From NCBI GenBank assembly GCA_052174135.1, contig JBQMRZ010000024.1, forward strand, positions 186,001-250,000: a stretch of 64,000 bases of DNA, given 5' to 3'. Each line of letters begins with the position of its first letter. The first letter of the stretch is position 1. Source of the stretch: Arsenophonus sp052174135 (GTDB lineage: Bacteria; Pseudomonadota; Gammaproteobacteria; Enterobacterales; Enterobacteriaceae). The notes beneath the pieces were generated by a model. It was not told where the DNA came from and did no database searches. It worked only from the letters and a program-made list of their open reading frames with translations. Shown here one piece after another: positions 20,691 through 31,115 of this stretch. A program made the translations under genes and the position numbers.

Positions 20691-21704
20691 TTATAAATCA
20701 ATAAGTATTTTACTTAATTTTCCACTTATTTCTCTTGTTAATCTAGGAACTAAATAACCTGAGATACGAGTAAGTAATTCTTTCATTATTATACGAGCCT
20801 CTTCATCTGTTACCATAAAATGAGCAGTACCTTGAACTTTATCTAATAAATGTAAATAATAAGGTAATATTCCATTTTCAAACAATTTATTACTTAGTTT
20901 GACTAAACTATCCGCACTATCATTGACGCCTCGTAAAAGTACGCTCTGATTTAATAATGTAACATTTACCTGTTTTAATTGTTTCATTGCATAGCTAAAA
21001 TCATTATCAATTTCATTAGCATGGTTAATATGAGTGACCATAATAATCTGTAATCTAGAAATACTAAAACGCTGACAAAGTTTCGTTGTAATACGAGCTG
21101 GAATAACTACTGGTAATCGACTATGGATTCTAATTCGTTTAATGTGAGAGATAATTTCTAATCGTGAGATTAACCAATCTAACTCATGATCTTTTGCCAT
21201 CAAAGGATCGCCGCCTGAAAAGATAACTTCATTAACCCCAGTATGCCGTTGAATATAATTTAATGCAATTTGCCAAGTTTTTTTATTACCTTCATTTTCT
21301 TTATATGGAAAATAACGTCGAAAACAATAACGACAATTAACAGCACAACTATTTTTAACTAATAGTAAAATACGATCTTGATATTTATGTAATAATCCAG
21401 GAATTTTATTATTATGTTCATTTAATGGGTCAATGGAAAATTTTGGTGTGAAATTAAATTCAGACTTTAAAGTAATGACTTGTCGTAAAAGAGGATCATT
21501 AGCATCCTTGGTTTGCATTTTTGCTATAAAAGCATGTGGTACACGTAATGGAAATAAAATACGAGCTGAATTTCCAGCGCATAATTCTAAATTATTTTGT
21601 AATGATAATAATCGTAATAATTCATTAGGATCAGTAACAACTTCCATAAGTTGTTGCAACCAAATTTCTCTGATATTACTTTTTTGAGTTAAGATATTAA
21701 ACAT
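20691..21704 (-). CDS. epmB: EF-P lysine 2,3-aminomutase
   Basis: Radical-SAM, PLP-dependent enzyme that converts alpha-lysine to (R)-beta-lysine for attachment to EF-P by EpmA. The 337 residues (E. coli 342) align from the N-terminal EVVTDPNELLRLL on. The [4Fe-4S] motif CAVNCRYC is near 118-125, followed by FSGGDPLMAKDHELDWL near 165, HSRLPVVIPARI near 197 and PYYLHLLDKVQGTAHFMV near 284. It is divergent from its substrate gene efp with 44 bases between starts, as in E. coli. yjeI/yjeJ, between groEL and epmB in E. coli, are gone. Confidence 0.96.
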   Translation of the reverse strand: MFNILTQKSNIREIWLQQLMEVVTDPNELLRLLSLQNNLELCAGNSARILFPLRVPHAFIAKMQTKDANDPLLRQVITLKSEFNFTPKFSIDPLNEHNNKIPGLLHKYQDRILLLVKNSCAVNCRYCFRRYFPYKENEGNKKTWQIALNYIQRHTGVNEVIFSGGDPLMAKDHELDWLISRLEIISHIKRIRIHSRLPVVIPARITTKLCQRFSISRLQIIMVTHINHANEIDNDFSYAMKQLKQVNVTLLNQSVLLRGVNDSADSLVKLSNKLFENGILPYYLHLLDKVQGTAHFMVTDEEARIIMKELLTRISGYLVPRLTREISGKLSKILIDL

Positions 21705-21748
21705 CTTTATTTATGCTACCATTTTTATTTAAAATTAAAAGGATTTCT

Positions 21749-22315
21749 ATGGCTACTTATAATACAAATGAATTTTATTCGGGTCTCAAGATTATATTAG
21801 ATAACGAACCTTGTATAATACTAGAAAGTGAATTTGTTAAACCAGGTAAAGGGCAGGCGTTTGCTCGCGTACGAATTCGTAAATTACTTTCCAATAAATT
21901 AATAGAAAAAACATTTAAATCAACTGATTCCGTTAAAAGTGCTAATGTTATAGATATGAACTTAACTTATCTATATAATGACGGTAAATTTTGGTATTTT
22001 ATAAATAATAAGACCTTTGAACAACTAGCTGTTAATGAGAAAACTATAGGTAATAATAAAAAATGGTTAATTAATCAAATTAATTGCATTGTTACATTAT
22101 GGAATGAACAAGCAATTACTATTACTCTACCTACTTTTATTGAATTAATAGTAACTGATACTAATCCAAGTATAAAAGGTGATCTTACTGGTACGAATAA
22201 AAAAATAGCAATATTAAATACTGGCGCAATGATAAAAGTTCCGCTATTTATTCAAATTGGTGAAGTAATTAAGGTTGATACTCGTTCTGCTGAATATGTT
22301 TCCCGTATAAAATAA
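21749..22315 (+). CDS. efp: Elongation factor P
   Basis: Rescues ribosomes stalled on polyproline stretches. The start is placed at the ATG at 21749, after an AAAGGA ribosome site; this gives MATYNTNEFYSGLKII and 188 residues, the E. coli length, whereas the longer frame from 21713 adds 12 residues without homology. With this start the beta-lysylated residue is Lys34 in VKPGKGQAF. The three domains and the end VDTRSAEYVSRIK are intact. The conserved Lys34 and the adjacent epmB imply that modification continues, so epmA should exist elsewhere in the genome. Confidence 0.97.
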   Translation: MATYNTNEFYSGLKIILDNEPCIILESEFVKPGKGQAFARVRIRKLLSNKLIEKTFKSTDSVKSANVIDMNLTYLYNDGKFWYFINNKTFEQLAVNEKTIGNNKKWLINQINCIVTLWNEQAITITLPTFIELIVTDTNPSIKGDLTGTNKKIAILNTGAMIKVPLFIQIGEVIKVDTRSAEYVSRIK

Positions 22316-24600
22316 TATTTCTAGTTAATTTTTTAACTTTTAATTAAAAACTTTTCTTAAAAAGAATATAATAATGATTATATTATTTTAAATAAAATAT
22401 AATAAAATTTTCAGTTATTATTTTCAATAATATTTTCTATTATCCTAATAATTAGTTTATTTATATCATAACTATTAACCGATTTAGGGGGTATATATTA
22501 ATAATTTTATATAAATTAACAAAAATTCTTATTTATTTGTAGTTATTTCTAAATATATCTTTCAATATACTATTATGATAATTTATTTCGTTGTTATTTA
22601 AATTATTTTAATTAAAAATATTATTAATATCCTTCATCTCAATTATAAAAAAAATTAATTATACTATTTAAATACATGCGATTATTAGTAATTCACTACA
22701 TTACCTATAGTAATTAATTATTATAGGTAATGTAGTGATATAATTATAAATTTAAATTTATTAACAATAACTAAAAATAATAGTTTTATTTTATTAGATA
22801 TTCTATTTCAATTCATATCTTGTTCTATAAACAGTATATTATTTTTTTAAAATAAATTGCTCTATATATAAATATTTATATAATACAGTTATTAATGTTT
22901 AATTTCTAATATAAATAATCATAATAATTTATTGATATCGACTCAATAAAGAAAATATTTTATATATTAAAATAAATTATCATTACTAAAATATTACTAA
23001 CTAATAAATTAATTCTGTAAAATAAAAAGAGTGCCCTTTAAAAGAATGTTATAAAATAAAGTCATATTCTTTTATTTTTGTTCTAATAATCACTGTTAGG
23101 CATAATAAGTATTTTTAATTAAATAGTAAAATTCTATCAGAATACTTATTTAAATAAATGATTAAAAGTACTTTTCAATATATAAGTTATTCCAAAAATA
23201 ACATTTATTTTTATATTTATCTATAAAATAATGAATTATTATTCAGTTTCATCAATAATTTTAATTAAAGTTCTTTTAATAAAAAATTTTTAAATACTGG
23301 TTATTTTAGTATGACATATGTAATTATAAAGGCCACAGATATCAATTGATGTTAATTAAGAGGATTAAGCTTGATTTATTTTATAAAAAATTGTTAAATT
23401 AATGATAAATAGTAATTAATATGATGCTAGAGAAAAAACTATAAATACATCAATATACAAGCTGCATGTTAAGTGAATAGTTTATATTATTTAATATATT
23501 TTTTGTAAATAATTTTATTAAGATCATTAAATAGATTAATTCTTAAATTTATAAAACTAAGATTTACATCTGATAGAGGATTTTAAGAATAAATATATTA
23601 TTATTTCTTCAAAATAGCATAGTTTTTTAAACGAATGAATTCGGAAATGATATAATTTTACTATTGTAATAAATTTACTTTTGTTGTTTGATTTATAATA
23701 TAGTTTATATTAAAAAATAATGGAATTAAGCTATAAACAATAATAATTTTAAATGGATAGATTATTGCAATATCAATAATCTATTATGTTAATGATACTT
23801 AAGTTTTAATTAAAATTTATAAATATAATTAATATAAGTTAATTTACTCACTTAAAATTCAAAATAAATTAATATAATTTATATAATCTTAAAAATAATT
23901 GAAATAAATAATATCATTTATACTTTAATAATATAAATTACTGACGGTATAGTAATTTTATTTAATTTTTATTATATCTAATTTTTATAAAATATTAATT
24001 TATACTTATTGACTATTATATATTTACACCAATAGCAATTATTTAATTTAGCACATAAAAATAAACTTATAAATAATATTTATAATGCTATATTCAAGTT
24101 ATAGATTTTTAATTAATTAAGCTTTCAATTTCTTATAAATACAATTATAGATATAAAAATAAATATTGATCAATTAATTTAATATTTAAATTTTTAATTT
24201 AATTGCAAAAACATGTTTTTATTTATTTATTAAATTAATTTATTAATTATACTAATTTAATTGTATTATTTAATATTTGATAAAAATATTTTATAATATA
24301 TTAATATTATTTTATTTATTAAATGAAATTATCTTCTTTTGCTACTAAAATAACAATAATTAATTAATTTTAATAAATTAAGATAATAGCAATTTAAACA
24401 ATTAACTCTCTCTTTCAATTAAATATAAACCTTTTTTAGTAATGAATAATTTATATATATTTATTTCTAGAATTTCCGATCTTTTTTGTTAGTTTTATGC
24501 TAGATTCATCTTAGATATTCGTTTGAAATAAATTTATTATTTTTTGTAATAACTTAATCTAAATTTATAAATTTAGATAGATTATGCAATATTCTTGTAT
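22316..24600. other. 2.3-kb gene-free region
   Basis: No gene is recognised between efp and tRNA-Leu. Apart from the inverted repeat at 22693-22738 it is low-complexity AT sequence. Confidence 0.65.
22693..22738. repeat. 46-bp near-perfect palindrome
   Basis: Arms TCACTACATTACCTATA (22693-22709) and its complement (22722-22738) are perfect over 17 bases. The centre is also self-complementary apart from one G-T pair, so the whole 46 bases fold back without a true loop. It has more G/C than its surroundings. It lies about 380 bases after efp with no gene nearby. Confidence 0.65.
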
Positions 24601-24682
24601 TGCCGAAGGTCGGATTTGAACCGACACACCAAAAGGTAATTGATTTTGAATCAACCGCGTCTACCAATTTCGCCACTTCGGC
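24601..24682 (-). tRNA. leuX: tRNA-Leu (CAA)
   Basis: On the minus strand 82 bases form a class II tRNA: acceptor GCCGAAG/CTTCGGC, a D-arm region GTGGCGAAATTGGTAGACGC, the anticodon loop TTCAAAA (CAA), a short variable arm around TACCTTTTGGTGT, and the T-arm GTCGGTTCAAATCCGAC. It closely resembles E. coli leuX, reading UUG. No CCA is encoded after the discriminator A; the genome continues ATACAAG. It stands alone with about 2 kb of non-coding DNA on each side. Confidence 0.95.
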
Positions 24683-27554
24683 GTTAATTAAGAATTAAAA
24701 AAAATAAAATTATTATACTCATAATCTAAATTAGCATATTTATTATCGTTCTGAGCGACGTTAAATATAAAAAATTATCTACTATTTCATTGAAAAATGT
24801 TTACTTATTAGTTATTAGATAATGTTTAAATTAATATTTTAACGATTTAATTAATTTTTACATAAAATTATTCATACTTGATAATTTTTTATAATTTCTT
24901 TAATCTTTTTTTAAAAAGAAATAAATATTTTTTATTTATTAAATGACTGTATATTCTTACATATAAAAATTATAGATTTAAAATCTAATTAATTTATTGT
25001 TAAATAACATTTTTACTAAATTTTCAGATATAAATTTTAATTTATGATAGAAATAATAATTTCTAATTTATATGCTTAATTATGTTATATTAACTAATTG
25101 ATAATTCATTATAAGCATAAATTCATTTATATTAAATTAAAATTTAAAGCATCATTGCATTATTTAAGTCAATAATTTTATAAACTATATAATTATCATA
25201 GTTTTTTTAAAAAAAAAACCATGATTTAATAGTATTAAATTTATATTTACGAATAATTTTTATTAAAATAAATAAAATGACACAAAATGCTTTAATTAAT
25301 AATGATCTTATCAAGACATTAATCTTTATTAACTCATTTTATAAAAAAGAAAACAACGATTATTATAAATATTTATTATTTTTATTAGTAAAATAATAAC
25401 TTTATTTAGAATAAGTTTAACTAAATAGTTCCAATAATTATGTGAATCATTTTGTTTAGTGATTACAAGTAAAATTTATAAATATAAATTAAATAAATAT
25501 AAAAATAATAGTATAAATAAATAATAAATATATAACTACATATACGTATAAATTATTATTAAATTTATAATCAATAATTATTAGAGATTAAAAGTAAAAA
25601 TTATCCGTTTATTATAGAATTATTTTTAATGTTGTTAATGAATTATATAATTTATAATTAAATATAAAAAATATAATTAACTTATTATTCTAATAGTATT
25701 TTACTATAAAATATTTATACTTTATTATCATTTAAATATAATTATTAATTATGAAATTTTTTACATTTAATATTCAATAAATTATTTATTAATATTTCAG
25801 TGAAAAACTAATGTTTCATGAATAACAACCATCAACATCGTATTTTGTGATAAAATATTAATGACATTTTATTTAATTTAAAATATAACAATATAATAAA
25901 ATTATAATTAATCAATGACATTCAATTAATATTTTTATTTTTTAAATATAATTTAATAAATATCGTATTAATCAATAAATAAAGTTAATTTATTTTTTTA
26001 AAAAAAATATACGAATAAAGTATAGTTTTTATAAATAACTTAAGTTAATAACTTAAATATTAAATTATTAACTTAAGTTATTTATTTTATTCAAGTTACA
26101 TTAAAATATAAAAAACAAAAAATAAAATAGATATTTATATTATTATTCAACTTATATAATTAATTTTAATTTTCGAATATATTATTTAAGAGTATATATA
26201 ATATAACATACAATTTTATTGTATAATAATATTATATTAATTTTTATAGTAAATAACTTTCTAATAAAAATTAATCTTTAATAAAATACTATACATTCTA
26301 TTTTTTTATAATTTAAAAATGAATTCTTTATTATCTAATGAATTATTTTGAAATTTATAAAAATAAAATCATAATGATTAATTTTCAAAAAAAATAATAA
26401 GTTTAAATAAAATAGAAAATTGATTAATATATATCTATTATTAATAAATTAATCATTAACATTCAAACAGTATTTTAATGATTTAAATGGTATTTAATTT
26501 ATTTTGCTAGCTTTTTATATAAATAATAAATTTAAATTAAGTTTTAATTTAATAGATAAATAACCTAGATATTATTATCTTACAGTATAATAATATTAAG
26601 TATTAATTATTTATTCCATATAAATTTATTTATTAATAAAACTAGATATTTTACACATTCATTTTAAATAGTAAAATAAAATATATACTTAAAACTTCGA
26701 TAATAAAATTTTATACGCTGATTACTTTTATATTTATTTTAATTAGATTTCAATATATTGTTATATCTTATATTTTGTTAATATTATAAATATAATTACT
26801 ATATTTATAATTACTAGAAAAGTTATTTTATAAAAATATATATTATTAATTTATCTAAAGAATTAGGATTGTATGGTTTTTACTGAGTTAATTTTTAATT
26901 AAATTTGATATTATTATATTTATTAAATATAAATATTTATTTATAAACAAAAAATAATTAATAGTCAATAGATATAATAGTGTTAAAAGATTATAATAGA
27001 TATTATAAATCATAAATATTTCTAAAATAATATTTTTTTAAAAGTTATACTAATTTTAATGAAATTGAAAATATTCAATCCCTTTAACTTAAAATCAATA
27101 ATTTAATAATAGTTAAATTTAATAACCATGTTAAATTATTAATTTATTTATAACATCGAATTTTATTTTTTAAAAATCAAGATTTTATATAAATATATAA
27201 TATATTGTATAATCTCTAATAACTTTATTAACGATAATAGTTGAAAACTAAATATATATGTCTATAATATATATAAATATATTTCTTAAAGTTAATGATT
27301 TTATTTGTTTATTAAATTTATTTATTAAATATTTTTCTAAAATAAATCAATTAATTTAATTTATTAATATAGTTTTTATTTAAATTATTTATTTATATTG
27401 AATTAAATAATAATTTTTATCTCAAATAATCAAAAGAAAATATTTAATCATAATTTCTAATAAATTATTGAAAGTTTTAGATGACAATAGAGTGAAACTT
27501 TAATTTCAAAGAAAAATAATATTTTTTAATAAAAATTTTAATAAAAGGATAAAT
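24683..27554. other. 2.9-kb gene-free region
   Basis: No gene is recognised between tRNA-Leu and yqhA. It contains an imperfect A/T-tract hairpin near 25190-25225 and the palindrome listed at 26031-26085. The rest is low-complexity AT DNA with frequent stops in all frames. Confidence 0.65.
26031..26085. repeat. Inverted repeat with 21-bp perfect arms
   Basis: Arms 26031-26051 and 26065-26085 are perfect complements around a 13-base loop, built on ATAAATAACTTAAGTTAATAA. Each arm itself contains the palindrome AACTTAAGTT. No gene lies within 1 kb, so it is not an obvious terminator of any surviving gene. Confidence 0.6.
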
Positions 27555-28052
27555 ATGGAAAAATCAATTGAAAAAATAATTTATGCATCAAGATGGCTAT
27601 TATTTCCTGTTTACATGGGATTATCATTTGGATTTATTTTACTTACTTTAAAGTTTTTTCAGCAAATAATTAATATTATTCCTGAGCTTTTTATTATTAC
27701 TGAATCAGGGTTAATATTAACTGTTTTATCATTAGTTGATATTGCATTGGTTGGTGGACTTTTAGTTATGGTGATGTTTTCAAGTTATGAAAATTTTATT
27801 TTAAAAATAACTATTGATGATAAACATCAAAAATTAAGTTGGATGGGAAAGATGGATGTTAATTCTATTAAAAATAAAGTTGCTTCATCAATTGTTGCAA
27901 TATCTTCAGTTCATCTCTTACGACTGTTTATGGAAGCTGAAAAAGTGCTTGATAATAAAATAATGTGGAGTGTAATTATTCATTTAGCTTTTGTTTTATC
28001 TGCTTTTGGTATGGCTTATATTGATAAAATGAGTAAAACTACTAAAAATTAA
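27555..28052 (+). CDS. yqhA: UPF0114 inner-membrane protein YqhA
   Basis: A 165-residue protein (E. coli YqhA 164) with the family's characteristic start (EKIIYASRWLLFPVYMGLS) and strongly conserved blocks LSLVDIALVGGLLVMVMFSSYENF near 54-80, KNKVASSIVAISSVHLLRLFM near 105 and IIHLAFVLSAFGMAYIDKM near 139. Four hydrophobic segments indicate an inner-membrane protein. Its function is not established. An AAAGGA ribosome site precedes the ATG. It is isolated between large non-coding regions, and a palindrome starts at its stop codon. High conservation argues that it is still under selection. Confidence 0.94.
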   Translation: MEKSIEKIIYASRWLLFPVYMGLSFGFILLTLKFFQQIINIIPELFIITESGLILTVLSLVDIALVGGLLVMVMFSSYENFILKITIDDKHQKLSWMGKMDVNSIKNKVASSIVAISSVHLLRLFMEAEKVLDNKIMWSVIIHLAFVLSAFGMAYIDKMSKTTKN

Positions 28053-28089
28053 TTGAGTAAATAATAATTTAAATTATTATTTACTCAAT
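28052..28089 (+). terminator. 38-bp perfect palindrome at the yqhA stop codon
   Basis: Two 19-base arms with no spacer (28052-28070, 28071-28089), built on ATTGAGTAAATAATAATTT. The first base is the last base of the TAA stop. The position indicates the 3' end of the yqhA transcript, but no T-run follows. Confidence 0.65.
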
Positions 28090-29620
28090 ATTTTATGATC
28101 TTTTATTAATTGAAAGTTGCCTTTTATAAAGATAAAAAATATATCAAAATATTAAAATAAGATATTTTTAAAAAAATCTTTTTTAATATAAAATCATAAA
28201 ATAATTTGCATTTAATTAATTGATTATAAATAAAAATTAGTTTTAAGCAGAGTATATTTAAACAATAAATTAATACTCATAAATTAAATATTAATCAAAC
28301 TATAATAACTAGTAAAAGATCAATTTATCTATTAATAAATTTAAAAAAATTTTAATATTTAATCATTCATTAGATACTATTTATGGAAATTTCAATAATT
28401 TTTTATGTAAATACAAAATATCACTAAAATTTATTTATGTATTGAATAAATAAGTTAAAAATAGTTAAATTAAATAAAACTATTAACATAAAATAATATA
28501 TACTTAATAATAAAAAAAAATAAAGAAGATTAATTTATATTTTAAGTAAATTATTTTATTCATAATATTTTCATTAGAAAATTTATATTATTAGATAAAA
28601 TCTATATTTTAATAATTAATCTAATATTTATGACTTAAACATATACTCATTTATTTAACAATATTATAAATTAACTTATTTTTTTTATTAAATAATTGAT
28701 ACCTCATATAGATGAAAGTATATTTAAAAAATTTCAATTACTAATTGATTTAAATATTTTTATTTTTATTAAAAAATAAAAATCAAATAAAAAATTGTAA
28801 TAATTGGTATTTTATTAATTCATTATAATAATGAGATATTATTAGTTTTAATATTAATTATTTTATGATTATATTAAAGTTTTTTAATTTAAAATTCTAT
28901 CATGAATTATTTATAATATTTTAGTTAACGTAAAAAAAATCAATTATTTATATTAAAAATAAAATTTTAAAGAAAATTAAAAGAAAATTTAATTAATAAT
29001 ACTTCTCGATAAACTATACTAAAAGTTAGATTTAAATCTATATTGAAAATATAAAATAATTCAATAGTTTTTATTATTTAATTCATTGTACGAGAAGAAT
29101 TCTATATAATAGTTAAAATCTATTTAATTAAGTTTTAATACTTCCTATTGAGCATGATAATTTTGTTTTTAATATATTTAAACAAATTTCATATAAAATG
29201 GAAATATATTCAATAATATATTAAATATATAGAAAAATTAAAAAGAATTTTAATTAAATTAACAAATAAAATTTTTTAATAAACTAGAAATTTTATACAA
29301 GGTTTTTAAGAAAAATTTATAGAAAATAATTAAAATTAATAAGATTAATATTAAATTTTATACTAATATAATTTATAAGATATTAACTCTTAATAAATAT
29401 AATAATATTAATTAGTTAACATATTACATTAAAGTTAAATGAAAATTAATCTTAATACAATGAAGAAATATCAATTGTATTAATAATTTTATAAATTTAT
29501 TTATAAATTAAATCATCTAAAACAAGATTAAACTTATTTAATTTCAATAAAATATTATTTTTTAAAAAAAAGTAATTAATTTAATACTATAAAATTTATT
29601 ATAATTTTTATATTAATTTA
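28090..29620. other. 1.5-kb gene-free region
   Basis: Non-coding AT-rich DNA between yqhA and the 3' end of mnmE. No gene remnant is recognised; E. coli tna genes follow mnmE, and no trace of them is visible. Confidence 0.6.
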
Positions 29621-30991
29621 TTATTTTCCAATACAAAAATTTGAAAAAATTTTATCCAATAAATCATTTGAATTAAATTCACCGGTAATCTCACTTAATG
29701 CTTCTTGAGCTAAACGAAGTTCTTCAGCTAATAATTCGCTTGAATAAAAAATAACTATCTGTTGATAACCTTGTTCTAAATGTTTTTCTGCTATATTAAG
29801 CGCTTGAATATGACGATGTCTAGCTAAAAACTCTCCTTCAACATGAAGATTAAATCCAACACTTTCTTTTAAATGTTGACGTAATAAATTAATACCTTCT
29901 TTTCGAAGCACTGAAAGACGAATAAGTACGTGGTTATTCATTTTTGTTATCGATATTGGTTCATTAGTTATATCTATTTTATTTCTAATTACTGTAATAG
30001 GTAAAGGTTTAATCAATTGACCAATAAATTCGGATAAAATTTTCTTAAATTCAATTTCTTTCGTCGTTGTACTATCTACTACATATAATATATGATCAGC
30101 TTGTTTTATTTCTTCCCAAGCTCGCTTAATACCTATCTTTTCAATTTCATTTGTTGATTCACATAAGCCAGCTGTATCAATGACATGCAATACCATACCT
30201 TCAATATGAATATCTTCATGTAATACATCTCGAGTTGTACCAGCAATACTTGTTACAATCGCTGTTTTATGGCCAGTTAGTGCATTTAGTAAGCTAGATT
30301 TACCTGAATTCGGGCGACCAGTAATAACAACTTTTATCCCTTCTCGTAATAAATTACCTTGATAAGCTTGTAAGCACACGTTTTTAAACTTAAATATTAT
30401 CTCATTCAATTTTAATTTTATTTCACGATCAGATAAAAAATTAATTTTTTCATCTGGAAAATCAATTGCAGCTTCAATATAAATACGTAACTTAGTAAGT
30501 TCTTCTATTATTTCATGAATTTTTTGCGAAAAAATTCCTTGCAAAGAATTTATTGCAGAACGAGCAGCTTGTTCAGTACTTGCATCTATCAAATCAGCAA
30601 TAGCTTCCGCTTGAGTTAAATCTATTTTATCATTAAGGAAAGCGCGTTGAGAAAATTCGCCTGGATTAGCAATACGAATTCCATTAATACCTAAAATACA
30701 CTTAAGTAATAAACCAATAATTATAGGACTACTATGTCCTTGTAATTCAAGAACATCTTCACCAGTGAATGAATTAGGCGCAGGAAAATATAGTGCAATT
30801 CCTTTGTCTAATATTTTTCTATTAATGTCATAGAAAGGAAGATAATTTGCATAACGCGGTTTGGGTAATTTACCTAAAATAATTTTAGCAACATCAATAA
30901 CTTTTGGTCCTGATATTCGCAAAACACCAACACCGCCACGCCCAGGAGGTGTTGCTTGTGCAATGATTGTATCATTGATATATATATTCAT
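29621..30991 (-). CDS. mnmE: tRNA modification GTPase MnmE
   Basis: With MnmG it installs the (carboxymethyl)aminomethyl group at U34 of tRNAs reading purine-ending split codons. The 456 residues (E. coli 454) show the tetrahydrofolate-binding N-domain (GGVGVLRISGPK near 19), helical domain, an inserted G domain with GRPNSGKSSLL near 226, DTAGLCES near 271 and NKID near 337, and the C-terminal CIGK motif with the catalytic Cys. mnmG is also in this window, so the complex is complete. Confidence 0.97.
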   Translation of the reverse strand: MNIYINDTIIAQATPPGRGGVGVLRISGPKVIDVAKIILGKLPKPRYANYLPFYDINRKILDKGIALYFPAPNSFTGEDVLELQGHSSPIIIGLLLKCILGINGIRIANPGEFSQRAFLNDKIDLTQAEAIADLIDASTEQAARSAINSLQGIFSQKIHEIIEELTKLRIYIEAAIDFPDEKINFLSDREIKLKLNEIIFKFKNVCLQAYQGNLLREGIKVVITGRPNSGKSSLLNALTGHKTAIVTSIAGTTRDVLHEDIHIEGMVLHVIDTAGLCESTNEIEKIGIKRAWEEIKQADHILYVVDSTTTKEIEFKKILSEFIGQLIKPLPITVIRNKIDITNEPISITKMNNHVLIRLSVLRKEGINLLRQHLKESVGFNLHVEGEFLARHRHIQALNIAEKHLEQGYQQIVIFYSSELLAEELRLAQEALSEITGEFNSNDLLDKIFSNFCIGK

Positions 30992-31115
30992 ATTACTTTT
31001 AATTTTTATAATAAATATTAATAAATTAATAATTAGAATAACTTAATATATTTTTTATTTTGTTTTTTTTATAATTTTAAAATAAAAAAAATATTAAAAT
31101 TTATTTTCATAATAC

